NCBI RefSeq assembly: GCF_014218335.1
Contig: NZ_AP023367.1
Location: 5,270,001 to 5,334,000, forward strand
Reading direction: 5' to 3'
Length of the DNA: 64,000 bases
From: Anaerocolumna cellulosilytica
Lineage (GTDB): Bacteria > Bacillota > Clostridia > Lachnospirales > Lachnospiraceae
Below the pieces are notes generated by a model, which made no database searches, was not told the DNA's origin, and saw only the letters and a list, made by a program, of their open reading frames with translations. The position numbers and the translations under genes are program-made. Below, piece after piece: positions 1 to 8,624 of this stretch (its first letter is position 1; every line of letters begins with the position of its first letter).

Positions 1-975
1 TTCCTTTTTATCTGTAGAAGGCAAATCACCTAATATCGTATTCTTAACAGCACTGGCTGCATTACCGTATTCCAGAGCTTTCTGACAATCACCATATTCT
101 AACAGACCATATAGTACACCGGATACATATGCGTCACCGCTGCCGATGCGGTCTACTACTTCTATGTTCTCATAAGGTGCTTCTTTATAAAATTTGTCCT
201 CTGATTTACAGTAAATAGTAGAACCAAAGGTATGTTTTTTAGGGCTTATTATTTTTCGCTCTGTAGAAGCTAATACCTCAATATCATACTCTTTTGCAAA
301 TTCTTTTAGTATATCAGTTAAGCTGCCTTCTTTTCCAAACGTTCTTCTTGCCGTTTCTTCTGATACAAAGAGGATATCGACATATGGTAAGATGCTTTCA
401 ATCTTTGCTTTTGCTTCCTCTTCACTCCACAAATTTGCCCTGAAGTTAACATCAAACGAGATTAACGCACCGGCTGCTTTAAACTTCTTTATCATATTTT
501 CAGATGTGCTTCTAGTTTGTTCTGATAATGCCAGCGATATACCACTAGTATGGAACAGTCTGGTCGAACTGTAGATATCCTCCGGAATATCCTCCGGTTT
601 TATCGTATTAACAGAAGCGTTTTTTCTGTCATATACTACCGTTGGTTTTCTTGGATAAACACCATGCTCATAATAATAGATTCCAAGTCTGGCTTCTTTA
701 CTTTCATCATAGATTAGCCAGTCGTCACTGACACCACAGAAACGAATATTATTTTTTAAGTAAGTTCCCAATTCATTTTTTGGTAATTTTGAAATAATAC
801 CGGTGCGAAGTCCCATTAAGGAAATGCCGGATACCACATTTAGTTCTGCGCCACCTGCCCGCTTTTCAAATACCGCACCTGTTGTGATTCTCTCATTAAC
901 AGGTGATGATAGTCTTAATAGAATCTCGCCAAAGGCCAGGGCATCAAAATCTTTTTTTTCATTTGAAAATATCAT
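1..975 (-). CDS. kdgK: 2-keto-3-deoxygluconate kinase, PfkB family (partial, C-terminus beyond window)
   Basis: Phosphorylates 2-keto-3-deoxygluconate to KDPG in the cytoplasm, the step before the aldolase encoded immediately upstream. I translated 325 codons; the gene runs off the left edge, so the C-terminus is missing. The N-terminus reads FGEILLRLS and then AGGAELNV, typical of sugar-acid PfkB kinases. The PfkB signature DRIGSGDAY begins near residue 275, with the catalytic base expected at D281. The ATG at 975 has a strong TAGGAGG site 6 bases upstream. The pairing with KDPG aldolase favours KDG over ribose or fructose as substrate. A terminator lies between this gene and the aldolase, so it may also have its own promoter. 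Confidence 0.9.
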   Translation of the reverse strand, partial: MIFSNEKKDFDALAFGEILLRLSSPVNERITTGAVFEKRAGGAELNVVSGISLMGLRTGIISKLPKNELGTYLKNNIRFCGVSDDWLIYDESKEARLGIYYYEHGVYPRKPTVVYDRKNASVNTIKPEDIPEDIYSSTRLFHTSGISLALSEQTRSTSENMIKKFKAAGALISFDVNFRANLWSEEEAKAKIESILPYVDILFVSEETARRTFGKEGSLTDILKEFAKEYDIEVLASTERKIISPKKHTFGSTIYCKSEDKFYKEAPYENIEVVDRIGSGDAYVSGVLYGLLEYGDCQKALEYGNAASAVKNTILGDLPSTDKKE

Positions 976-1133
976 AAGTCCTCCTAGATTGCTAAATACT
1001 AAGTTGTAATGTATCCAAACCAATAGAAAAATACTTATTTGTACCCTTCCGTTACCCTGTGCAATGACTTTATATGCGTATACCTCTAAGAAGAGCCTTG
1101 CATAAGTAAAATGCAATTGTTTCATTTATATTT

Positions 1134-1191
1134 AAAAAGGCTGCTGCAAAACAAGACCGGTTATCCGTGAATTCCTTTGCAACAGCCTTTT
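1134..1191 (-). terminator. Rho-independent terminator after the KDPG aldolase gene
   Basis: Arms of 16 bases with one mismatch (AAAAGGCTG-TGCAAA and its complement) close a loop of about 25 bases. On the minus strand the second arm ends in a run of five T. It sits about 50 bases after the aldolase stop codon and before kdgK, so it should reduce readthrough between the two. Confidence 0.75.
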
Positions 1192-1241
1192 AAAGCCTTT
1201 TCCTTTAATCACAAAAAGGTGCCGACCTATAGCTGTGTCTA

Positions 1242-2204
1242 TTACTTCTGAACTAAATGAACAGCAAAGCCGCCGATTTCGCCTTTTAAGTACAGAGCAA
1301 CTAGCTTACCGTTCTTGTCTGTCTTCGCTGTGTCCATATCAAATTCAAAACCTTGCAGTTCAAGATGGAAAATTGCTCTTTCGATATAATTTGTCTGAAT
1401 AGCAATATGTCCGTTTTTGCCCAAGTATGGTGCTTTCATTACTTCAATACCAAGTCCTGCAAAGATAGAGGAATTTCCAACATTCTTTGTAAAACCAAAT
1501 AATTTTTCGAAAGAAGTTGCAACACTGTCTGCTTCTGTTTCATCAGATGCATTAATACCAACATGACGAAGTTCAAAGCCTAACATTTTGTTTACAGCTT
1601 CTCTTGTCAAGTCTTTTATTTTATCGAATTCTCCTGCTTTTACTAAAGCATCATTCACCATCCAGCTTCCGCCGCATGCAATAATTTTATTGAAATCTAA
1701 GTAAGAAGTTAAGTTCTTTTCATTGATACCGCCTGTAGGCATGAACTTCATATTAACATAAGGTGCTGCCATGGACTTAATCATATTTAAACCACCTGCC
1801 GCTTCTGCAGGGAAGAATTTTACAACATCAAGACCTAATTCAATTGCTTGTTCTACATCACTTGGATTTGCACATCCAGGTGTAACCGGAATACCTTTTT
1901 CTACACAGTATTTAACCACTTTAGGATTAAGTCCTGGACTTACGATAAAAGTAGCTCCTGCATTTACAGCTTTGTCAACCTGCTCAGTAGTAAGAACGGT
2001 ACCAGCTCCAACCAACATGTTTGGATACTCAGTGGTCATGATTCTGATAGACTCTTCCGCGGCATCTGTTCTAAAGGTTACTTCTGCACATGGCAAACCA
2101 CCTTCACAAAGAGCTTTTGCTAAAGGTGCGGCATCTTCCACACGATCCAGTTTTACTACTGGAACAATACCCATTTTTTGAATACTTTTTAATACTTCGT
2201 TCAT
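1242..2204 (-). CDS. eda: KDPG/KHG aldolase with C-terminal VOC (glyoxalase-like) domain
   Basis: Cleaves 2-keto-3-deoxy-6-phosphogluconate to pyruvate and glyceraldehyde-3-phosphate, following KdgK. Residues 1-207 are a complete class I aldolase: E41 and R45 in AEVTFRT, and the Schiff-base lysine K129 in VVKFFPAE. A further 110 residues (about 208-320, beginning FELRHVGINAS) read like a VOC/glyoxalase-fold module, so the protein is half again the length of a simple Eda (about 210 aa). I chose the ATG at 2204 because AGGAG lies 8 bases upstream; a GTG three codons earlier overlaps that site. A good promoter and a palindrome lie upstream. The role of the VOC part is not evident; it could be regulatory or structural. 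Confidence 0.9.
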   Translation of the reverse strand: MNEVLKSIQKMGIVPVVKLDRVEDAAPLAKALCEGGLPCAEVTFRTDAAEESIRIMTTEYPNMLVGAGTVLTTEQVDKAVNAGATFIVSPGLNPKVVKYCVEKGIPVTPGCANPSDVEQAIELGLDVVKFFPAEAAGGLNMIKSMAAPYVNMKFMPTGGINEKNLTSYLDFNKIIACGGSWMVNDALVKAGEFDKIKDLTREAVNKMLGFELRHVGINASDETEADSVATSFEKLFGFTKNVGNSSIFAGLGIEVMKAPYLGKNGHIAIQTNYIERAIFHLELQGFEFDMDTAKTDKNGKLVALYLKGEIGGFAVHLVQK

Positions 2205-2259
2205 TTCTTCCACTCCTGTTCCATATATGATTCCTGTATTTTATTTATTAGCTTAAATT

Positions 2260-2327
2260 GAAATCTTATTACATGATTTCGAATTTAATTTCATGTCCAG
2301 TATACTCTTTTGTAAAACAAAATTCAA
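2260..2327 (-). promoter_or_regulatory. eda promoter with palindromic operator candidate
   Basis: On the minus strand TTGAAT (2327-2322) and TATACT (2304-2299) are separated by 17 bases, a good vegetative promoter. Just downstream of the expected start, GAAATC and GATTTC (2260-2265 and 2275-2280) form an inverted repeat with a 9-base spacer, positioned where a repressor of sugar-acid genes could bind. The operator role is inference. The rest of the 2205-2580 interval holds no gene. Confidence 0.6.
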
Positions 2328-2580
2328 TCAATTGATAGCAGGCAATCTTATTTTTATGCCCAAAACGATACGATTTTGTAGTAATTACCCTGTATGAAAT
2401 ATTTTCACTAAAATTTTCGATAATTTTGCATATAATATTCTTAAGGAATACATATCATCCCTACATTATAACTAATAAAGTCAAAAAAACGTTCCCATTG
2501 TTTCATTGAAACTGCAATAAAAGCTATTACATACCACCTTTGAAATATAACTTGTCCTAATCTTATGCTTCAAAAAAGTA

Positions 2581-3276
2581 CTAGAATAATGCAGCTCCCA
2601 GATTGGTTATAAAGCGAAGCAACAAATTATTATTATAAATAAGGCTTAGAAAAGTGTTCTCATTAATTAATTTGAAAATATCCTGTCCAAAGGAGGTACT
2701 TCCAAACATTGTTATAATAATAAAACCAATCCACACTACAATAATACCATGGATTAATCCTGCCATTAAGCCTGCGGTTTTATTAAGTCCATTTATCAAA
2801 GGCAGTTTACTGATAATATTTAACGCTTCACAAAGTAAGGCCAGTGCAATCGTTACTATAATCATAATAATAACGAATACTGCGGCATTAATTATTATAC
2901 GCGATATTGAATTACTTATGTAGTCATTGAAACTTTTAACTCCCATGGCTTTATATACATCTGCTGTATTATTTTCCACCAAAGTATGTCTTAAGGAGCT
3001 TGGCAACGGCAGCTTATCGATAAAATTTACCTGATCCGTTATTTTATTTCCCAAATCAGAATAATTGATTACCTCTGAAACCCGTTCTGTAACCATTCCC
3101 ATTATTTTATCATTCTTCTGAATCTCTTTACTGATTGCAGGACATATGAATAGGGTAAGCATTAGGCTTAGTATTGTAGAGAACAGTGTGAATACGGTTC
3201 TGATAAATCCTCTCTGTCTTCCATAAATTGCATAGCCCGCTAATACGACTATAACCACTATTAATAACCAATTCAT
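2581..3276 (-). CDS. CvpA family membrane protein
   Basis: 231-residue integral membrane protein of the CvpA (colicin V production) family. It starts MNWLLIVVIVVLAGYAIYG, and the GRQRGFIRTVF segment after the first helix is the typical family N-terminus. Further hydrophobic segments lie near residues 28-48, 125-155 and 168-192. In Firmicutes these are cytoplasmic-membrane proteins of uncertain role. It ends a run with the DUF5711-like gene 55 bases upstream, probably one transcript. The ATG at 3276 is preceded by AAGGATGG. Confidence 0.85.
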   Translation of the reverse strand: MNWLLIVVIVVLAGYAIYGRQRGFIRTVFTLFSTILSLMLTLFICPAISKEIQKNDKIMGMVTERVSEVINYSDLGNKITDQVNFIDKLPLPSSLRHTLVENNTADVYKAMGVKSFNDYISNSISRIIINAAVFVIIMIIVTIALALLCEALNIISKLPLINGLNKTAGLMAGLIHGIIVVWIGFIIITMFGSTSFGQDIFKLINENTFLSLIYNNNLLLRFITNLGAALF

Positions 3277-3331
3277 CTATACACCATCCTTTTTAATATT
3301 TTCCTTTGTGGGCAGTATTCCTCTTCCTTCT

Positions 3332-4513
3332 TTATTTCGATTCGATTAATTTTACTTCGTCTATTTTTTGATTATCTATCACAATATATTTGTCTGTATT
3401 ATTAAGCGGCATTATATAAGAAATATTATTCGTAAATGTATATTTAAACTTTTCCTGTCCATTGGTTTTTATTATCCTCCAGTCAAGATTGGAGTGTAAA
3501 AGTATTTCATCCCCGGACAGTATTGCTGTGTCATATTCATAATTTATCCCTTTATTAAGGATTATCTTTCCTTGCAGGTCATAAAGGACTAACTGATATT
3601 TGTCGCTACCTTCAGAGTTATTAAAAATAAAGCCTATGTATTTTCCGTTATGAAGGACCGTCTTAATTTCCTTTGTAAAATTCTCTTCGTATATTAATTT
3701 TGCGGTTTGCTCTATGGAATAAAGACTGAATTTGTTATCCCCAAAGGCGGCAGCGATGTCATTTGTTATAAATTCAACATCCGGCACCAGAGTTGGTCCC
3801 AAACCAAATGCACCTACCATTCTATCTTGAGCATTTTGACCCACGTTGCCAAAGTTATAAAAAGTAACGTTGTTTAGCAGACTCCCTGTATTTAAAGTGG
3901 CATAGCTCGTAACCAGCCTTTTCCCATCCTTTGAAAGAGAGATATCAAGAGGGTAACCATTCTTTTCTGCAATGGTTCTAAATTCTACAATTGTTTCTCC
4001 TTCCTGCGTCAGCAATTTTAATTCATTCGTGCTGCCCCCATCCATTAATACGGCTACCACACCCTGACTTGCCACCTTAACTTTTATAATCGGAAGCAGT
4101 ACATTAATCGTATAATTTTTTCCGCTACCATCATATATTTGTATGGTCTTATAACCTCTGTCACTAATTGCTACATATTTATTACAAATGTCCACAATAG
4201 GCTCCCTCATCTGATAGGTGCCATTCCACAACTGCTTGCCATTACTATTAAGTGCCGCCACCCCATCTCTGCTATACCTGAGCAGTCCACCTTCATACGG
4301 TAAATATTTTGCTGCACTGCTGTCATTGCGCTCAGTACTTTGTACCACCTCAAAGTTGTTAAAATTTTTATTTATAATATTACGAACTATGAAAAAAGTA
4401 ACTACAATTAATACAACCGTTGATATGACTGCTGCAATCAGAATCGTTTGTTTGTATTTTTTCTTTCTGACATCATAGCTGCGTAATTCTCGTTTTTCCA
4501 ATTCTATAGCCAT
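3332..4513 (-). CDS. DUF5711-type membrane-anchored beta-propeller-like protein
   Basis: 393 residues: a short basic cytoplasmic N-terminus, one transmembrane helix (about 24-47), then an extracytoplasmic domain of repeated strand-turn units (for example GLLRYSRDGVAALNSNGKQLW and QIYDGSGKNY), as in beta-propellers. I recall this architecture as DUF5711, often beside CvpA in Lachnospiraceae; the family name is from memory. No catalytic motif is visible, so a scaffold or sensory role at the envelope is possible. Start ATG 4513 with AAAGGAG 7 bases upstream. Probably co-transcribed with the CvpA gene. Confidence 0.7.
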   Translation of the reverse strand: MAIELEKRELRSYDVRKKKYKQTILIAAVISTVVLIVVTFFIVRNIINKNFNNFEVVQSTERNDSSAAKYLPYEGGLLRYSRDGVAALNSNGKQLWNGTYQMREPIVDICNKYVAISDRGYKTIQIYDGSGKNYTINVLLPIIKVKVASQGVVAVLMDGGSTNELKLLTQEGETIVEFRTIAEKNGYPLDISLSKDGKRLVTSYATLNTGSLLNNVTFYNFGNVGQNAQDRMVGAFGLGPTLVPDVEFITNDIAAAFGDNKFSLYSIEQTAKLIYEENFTKEIKTVLHNGKYIGFIFNNSEGSDKYQLVLYDLQGKIILNKGINYEYDTAILSGDEILLHSNLDWRIIKTNGQEKFKYTFTNNISYIMPLNNTDKYIVIDNQKIDEVKLIESK

Positions 4514-4607
4514 AACTGCTCCTTTATTATTTAAATAGTATCCATAAATATTATACCTTATCTTACCTGTAATGGCACTATTTTTTTAAGGAATCATTTT
4601 ATATATT

Positions 4608-4652
4608 AAAAAGCTGCTCCATAAACCATGAGCCTGGTTCATAGAAGCAGCC
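4608..4652 (-). terminator. Terminator after the LysM protein gene
   Basis: GGCTGCTTCTATGAACC pairs with GGTTTATGGAGCAGC (small imperfections), followed on the minus strand by TTTTT. It lies 12 bases past the stop codon at 4664, so the LysM gene is a separate unit from the DUF5711 gene. Confidence 0.75.
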
Positions 4653-4663
4653 TGTGTGCCCGT

Positions 4664-5992
4664 TTAGGGAACAATTAATTTTTGCCCTGCTAAAATTTTA
4701 TTTTCATCCTCTATACCGTTTAGTTCTTTAATCTTTTCCATATAGGTATAGGTGTTATAAAGTTTAAAACTGATACCTGCCAGCGAATCTCCCTTCTTTA
4801 CGGTATAATATTTTACAGTAGCGCTAGCCTCCTGAGAAGGTGTTTCTTTTTCCTCCTTCTCTTCCTTTTGAGCGACCTGTGTTGGTACCTTTTTTGTATT
4901 ATCATCCCCTTTTGAATTACTGGCAGTCTCTTGCTTATCCCCTGCCTTGCTGTCCTTCTGGTTATCAACTTTTGCATTATCACCATCTTTTGGGGTATTT
5001 GTTATGTTACCGCTTACAGTCTCAATTTCTACGGAGTCTCCTTTTCCCTCTGCATTATCTTTATTCCCTGTGGTATCCTTTTCTGAATCACCATCCTTAT
5101 CCTTATTGTACTCTTTATCACTGCCACTATCTGCTACCTGCTGATTCTCCTCTTTTCCGGCATTGTTAAGGTTCTGGGATATATTATTTAAGGCTGTTTC
5201 CATACTTCTCATCTTATCATAATTATCAAGCATGGTAGCTGCAATCACCAGAACTATAATTGCTAATAGCGAACTGGCGGCATACAGAAGCCGAATCACA
5301 TTCCTGTCATCCTTTACTTCTTTTTTATCATGAATAATAGTTCTTATTTTCCTAGTTGCCTGATCGGTATAACTCTCCTCTATACGCATATCCTCGGATT
5401 TATTTTCTATCATATAATTTTGCATTTCTTCATTCTTTTCATAATATATGTAGTATCCGTTCTGCTTTACCATCTGGCTGCCTTCATGAAAATAAAATCC
5501 CTCTTCCTTTTCCATACTATCCATCTTAAGAAGGGTTTTGTCCGGCCCTGAAAAATTATCGGTATGTATCTTTCTGACTTTTTCGCTGCTTTCTAAGAAA
5601 AACTCCGGACCAATTAATGCCCAGCCAATAATTTCAACATCCGTAAAATATTTTTTTATGGCTTCATAGATGCTTGTCCAACCCTCATCTGTTAATGCGA
5701 TGCCATTGCCCAAATCTGCATCCTTCATTTCAATGGCGCCTTTTATAAATAATCTCTTATGTTCTTCCGTATGTACATAGTATCCTAACAGTATTGCTAC
5801 CCTGCAGCCGGCAGGCTCTTTATCCGATAATTGTTTTATGAAGGTCATTACATAGTCTTCTACATATATTATTTTATTGCGATTTCCGATACTTCCTACT
5901 TGTCTTATGTTCTTAGGTATTTTAATGGGTACGGCATTTGCACTCTCAGGCCCGTTCATTAAGTTTTGGCCTTTACCGTATGCATTGTCCAT
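4664..5992 (-). CDS. Single-pass membrane protein with MPN-like N-terminal domain and C-terminal LysM
   Basis: 442 residues. About 39-165 resembles a JAB/MPN fold (IYVEDYVMTFI, then CRVAILLGYYV, LFIKGAIEM and IIGWALIGPEF), but the zinc-binding HxH of active MPN proteases is not there. One helix follows (about 231-256), then a low-complexity K/E/D/N-rich linker and a LysM module in the last 50 residues (YTVKKGDSLAGIS ... LAGQKLIVP) that should bind peptidoglycan outside. I start at the ATG at 5992 because AGGAGGA is 9 bases upstream; a longer frame has no such site. A link between a cytoplasmic MPN-like domain and the cell wall is inferred; function is unknown. Confidence 0.75.
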   Translation of the reverse strand: MDNAYGKGQNLMNGPESANAVPIKIPKNIRQVGSIGNRNKIIYVEDYVMTFIKQLSDKEPAGCRVAILLGYYVHTEEHKRLFIKGAIEMKDADLGNGIALTDEGWTSIYEAIKKYFTDVEIIGWALIGPEFFLESSEKVRKIHTDNFSGPDKTLLKMDSMEKEEGFYFHEGSQMVKQNGYYIYYEKNEEMQNYMIENKSEDMRIEESYTDQATRKIRTIIHDKKEVKDDRNVIRLLYAASSLLAIIVLVIAATMLDNYDKMRSMETALNNISQNLNNAGKEENQQVADSGSDKEYNKDKDGDSEKDTTGNKDNAEGKGDSVEIETVSGNITNTPKDGDNAKVDNQKDSKAGDKQETASNSKGDDNTKKVPTQVAQKEEKEEKETPSQEASATVKYYTVKKGDSLAGISFKLYNTYTYMEKIKELNGIEDENKILAGQKLIVP

Positions 5993-6320
5993 AATTTGAT
6001 TTCCTCCTGACCTAGTTACTTTTAGACATTGATATGACTTTACTGTCATTAATCGTAACATATGAAAAGAGATTATTATGTCAAAACACTACCGAAAGGT
6101 TATATATCTTATTGGGTAAATATTTATTTTTTCCTTATTTTTCTTTATTTTTTGATAACACAACACCTCCTGTTATCCTGAACTGCCTGAAAACCTTTTA
6201 TTTTTGCAGAAATTTGACTTGTAAATTATTACTAACAACTGACTAATTTACATTTTTACGGTAATACTTTTGGTATTACAGAATAAGGTTGTATTGTACG
6301 AGTATAAATAGGAGGTTTTA
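5993..6320. other. AT-rich divergent intergenic region
   Basis: No gene seen. It must carry the promoters of the LysM gene (leftward) and yyaC (rightward), but I could not identify convincing sigma-A or forespore-sigma boxes. A strong AGGAGG site lies at its right end, just before yyaC. Confidence 0.4.
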
Positions 6321-6893
6321 ATGAGTAGAGAATTGGGGATAGAAAAGAAGCTATATTATTTTAATACAAAGGATCGATATTCCGTATACGATTTTAGCAG
6401 AACACTGCATGAATTAATACAAAGCAAGTTATATAAAAACAGACAACTGGTCTTTCTATGTATTGGTTCTGACCGGGCGACGGGTGATTGTTTAGGTCCT
6501 ATTGTCGGCTATAAATTGTCCAAACTAAAACAGCACAACATTGCATTGTACGGAACTTTAGAACAGCCTGTTCATGCTAAGAACTTAAGTGAGACAATCA
6601 GTTATATTAAGACGCATCATCGGAATGCTTTTGTTATTGCTATTGATGCTTCTCTAGGTAAATCCGGTCACATTGGATATATTACGCTGGGAGAAGGTCC
6701 TCTTCTACCCGGTGCCGGCGTAGATAAAGAACTTCCGCCAGTTGGCGATATTTTTATTACGGGTATTGTGAATTTTTCAGGAATGCTTGATCATATGCTC
6801 TTACAAACCACAAGGTTAAATATCGTAATGATACTTGCCGATTATATTTGTTCCGGTATTAACTACTGTTTTTATAAACTTGGTAATAAATAA
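6321..6893 (+). CDS. yyaC: Spore protease YyaC (DUF1256)
   Basis: 190 residues matching the sporulation-associated YyaC family, related in fold to the germination protease GPR. Recognisable blocks are VFLCIGSDRATGDCLGP (the G-T/S-D-R ... D-C-L-G-P signature), GTLEQPVHAKNL, IDASLG, GPLLPGAGVDKELPPVGD and ITGIVNF. Family knowledge links it to spore formation and late DNA or protein handling in the forespore; substrate unknown. ATAGGAGG lies 7 bases before the ATG. Monocistronic on the plus strand between minus-strand genes. Its presence argues for an endospore former. Confidence 0.85.
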   Translation: MSRELGIEKKLYYFNTKDRYSVYDFSRTLHELIQSKLYKNRQLVFLCIGSDRATGDCLGPIVGYKLSKLKQHNIALYGTLEQPVHAKNLSETISYIKTHHRNAFVIAIDASLGKSGHIGYITLGEGPLLPGAGVDKELPPVGDIFITGIVNFSGMLDHMLLQTTRLNIVMILADYICSGINYCFYKLGNK

Positions 6894-6916
6894 AGAGCTT
6901 ATATAGATTATCCAAT

Positions 6917-6970
6917 AAAAAAGGATTGCTCTGGCATAGGATAACCGTTCCCATTGTCTTTGCAATCCTT
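6917..6970. terminator. Bidirectional terminator between yyaC and the coiled-coil membrane gene
   Basis: AAGGATTGC (6921-6929) pairs with GCAATCCTT (6962-6970) around a loop of about 32 bases. The minus strand ends the stem in TTTTTT and the plus strand in a weaker T-rich tail, which suits these convergent genes. Confidence 0.65.
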
Positions 6971-6977
6971 CTGTTAT

Positions 6978-8072
6978 TTAACTTTCGCCTCTATAAAAAC
7001 TTATTGCTTCTGATACAGTAGAAAGCTGGTTTTCGTCTATAATCTGAGCCAGCTTTTCCAGTTTGTCAACAGACATAAATTCCTTTCCTAAAAATACCTC
7101 ATAGCGATTGGTAATCTCCATGGAAAGATTCTTTATATTTTCTTCTAAAGCTTTGATATCTGCATACATTCTAGCATATTCCTGCTTTAAGCTCATTAAC
7201 TCCTCTTGATAACGTAATGTAATCTCTTCTTTGATTACATATTTTGTAGTGTTTTCAAAGATTTTAAGTGCCTCTTTTTTGTGTTCCATAACTTCACTGA
7301 GCTCTCGGTCTAACTCTGCTAATTCCTGGTCAAAATTCTCAAGTCCATATATACTCTCATCCTTATCCTTTATGATACGATTACGAATATCATTTCTTCT
7401 CTTACGATTCAACATCATCTGGATTCGGAGCTGACCTACGTTACCTAGTACTTTGATATGCTTACTCTTAATATTACTGTCAAGGAGCATATACAGTCCG
7501 CCAAATACTACAACCAAAAACAGATAAACCAAAAACAGATATATCATTTTCCCTTCTGGCAGCCATAAAGTATATATTATATAGGGAGCTGCCAACAATA
7601 TCACCACCAGAGTAAGTATGATAATAAGAATATCTAATAGTCCCTTCGGTAAAAAGATAGCATAAAAAAGCCGGCTGTTACAAAGCAGGGGTATTTTGTT
7701 CAGCTTAAACTGCTCTTTGATATCCAATGCCATCTGCCTGTACTCTTCCTTTAATCCCGCCGTCTCCGCCTCAATACGTTCACTTACCTTTTCTGTCTTG
7801 GATCTCTCTTTTTTTGTTCTGATTTTTTTTATTCTATTACGAACCTTGTCCATCTGCTCATTATAGGCATATTCGATTTCCTCTTTCCGCTTTCTGTGCG
7901 TACTTGAAATCTCTTCCAAAATATCCTTTTCTTTGCCTTTAATATTTTTTTCCAGTCTGGCTTCTTCAGAAGTTAATGCATCACAATTATCCCTATAATT
8001 ATTTAATTCGGTTATCATGTCCTTGACTGTATTCAGTTCATTCAGACCACCGGATAGAATATTTCCTTCCAT
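6978..8072 (-). CDS. Conserved membrane protein with two coiled-coil regions
   Basis: 364 residues; no family recognised. A charged N-terminal coiled coil (about 10-120, rich in K/E/R) precedes two or three hydrophobic segments (about 140-160, 170-200), then a second long coiled coil (about 215-335). Both coiled coils probably face the cytoplasm, giving a hairpin-anchored scaffold. The ATG at 8072 has GGGAGGAAGG 5-6 bases upstream; a TTG five codons earlier lies within that site and is rejected. A structural or signalling scaffold role is only a guess. Confidence 0.6.
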   Translation of the reverse strand: MEGNILSGGLNELNTVKDMITELNNYRDNCDALTSEEARLEKNIKGKEKDILEEISSTHRKRKEEIEYAYNEQMDKVRNRIKKIRTKKERSKTEKVSERIEAETAGLKEEYRQMALDIKEQFKLNKIPLLCNSRLFYAIFLPKGLLDILIIILTLVVILLAAPYIIYTLWLPEGKMIYLFLVYLFLVVVFGGLYMLLDSNIKSKHIKVLGNVGQLRIQMMLNRKRRNDIRNRIIKDKDESIYGLENFDQELAELDRELSEVMEHKKEALKIFENTTKYVIKEEITLRYQEELMSLKQEYARMYADIKALEENIKNLSMEITNRYEVFLGKEFMSVDKLEKLAQIIDENQLSTVSEAISFYRGES

Positions 8073-8281
8073 GTACCTTCCTCCCAATTAATGCAGGATC
8101 TATTTCGTGCTTTCCTTAACTGTCTTATAATCTCTTTTCTTTCCTTTATCATACATAAAAACCACTCTATGAAGATTTATCTAGTTCCAGACATTGAATA
8201 AGACAATATATTTACTTAAGATTTTACTAAAAACAACAGGAAAGGTCAAGAAGGTGAGCAAGACTCTTTTTCGCCTTTTTC

Positions 8282-8404
8282 CTACGAATTTTTCTTTATA
8301 TAAATTTGTAATGCCCTGATAACGAGATAAAGGACATAAAATCCCAATACCACACCAGCAAGAACTATAATGAAATACAATATTGTAAATATATTTAGTG
8401 CCAT
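8282..8404 (-). CDS. 40-residue single-pass membrane microprotein
   Basis: Short frame reading MALNIFTILYFIIVLAGVV, continuing through a long hydrophobic stretch to a basic tail IYIKKNS. It has a strong GGGAGGGAAG site 5 bases before the ATG at 8404 and nothing else competes for this interval. The hydrophobic core with positive C-terminal end predicts an Nout-Cin bitopic protein. No family is recognised. It sits between the chemoreceptor and the coiled-coil membrane protein, both on the same strand. Coding is supported only by the ribosome site and composition. Confidence 0.6.
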   Translation of the reverse strand: MALNIFTILYFIIVLAGVVLGFYVLYLVIRALQIYIKKNS

Positions 8405-8624
8405 GTTCTTCCCTCCCATCTTTGATTTATTTTATCAATGATCCATAAGCCCGTCAAAAGTGCTGCTTCTTATACAATTCATTATTCATAAAACCTCTAT
8501 TACAGGCAGAATCTCTTAACCTCAATATTTACATAGCTTCTATAATAAAAGACTATATAAAGATACCCTGCCTGAATTTAGACCAGTATCCATATATAGT
8601 CATTATATAGTACTATTTAATGTA

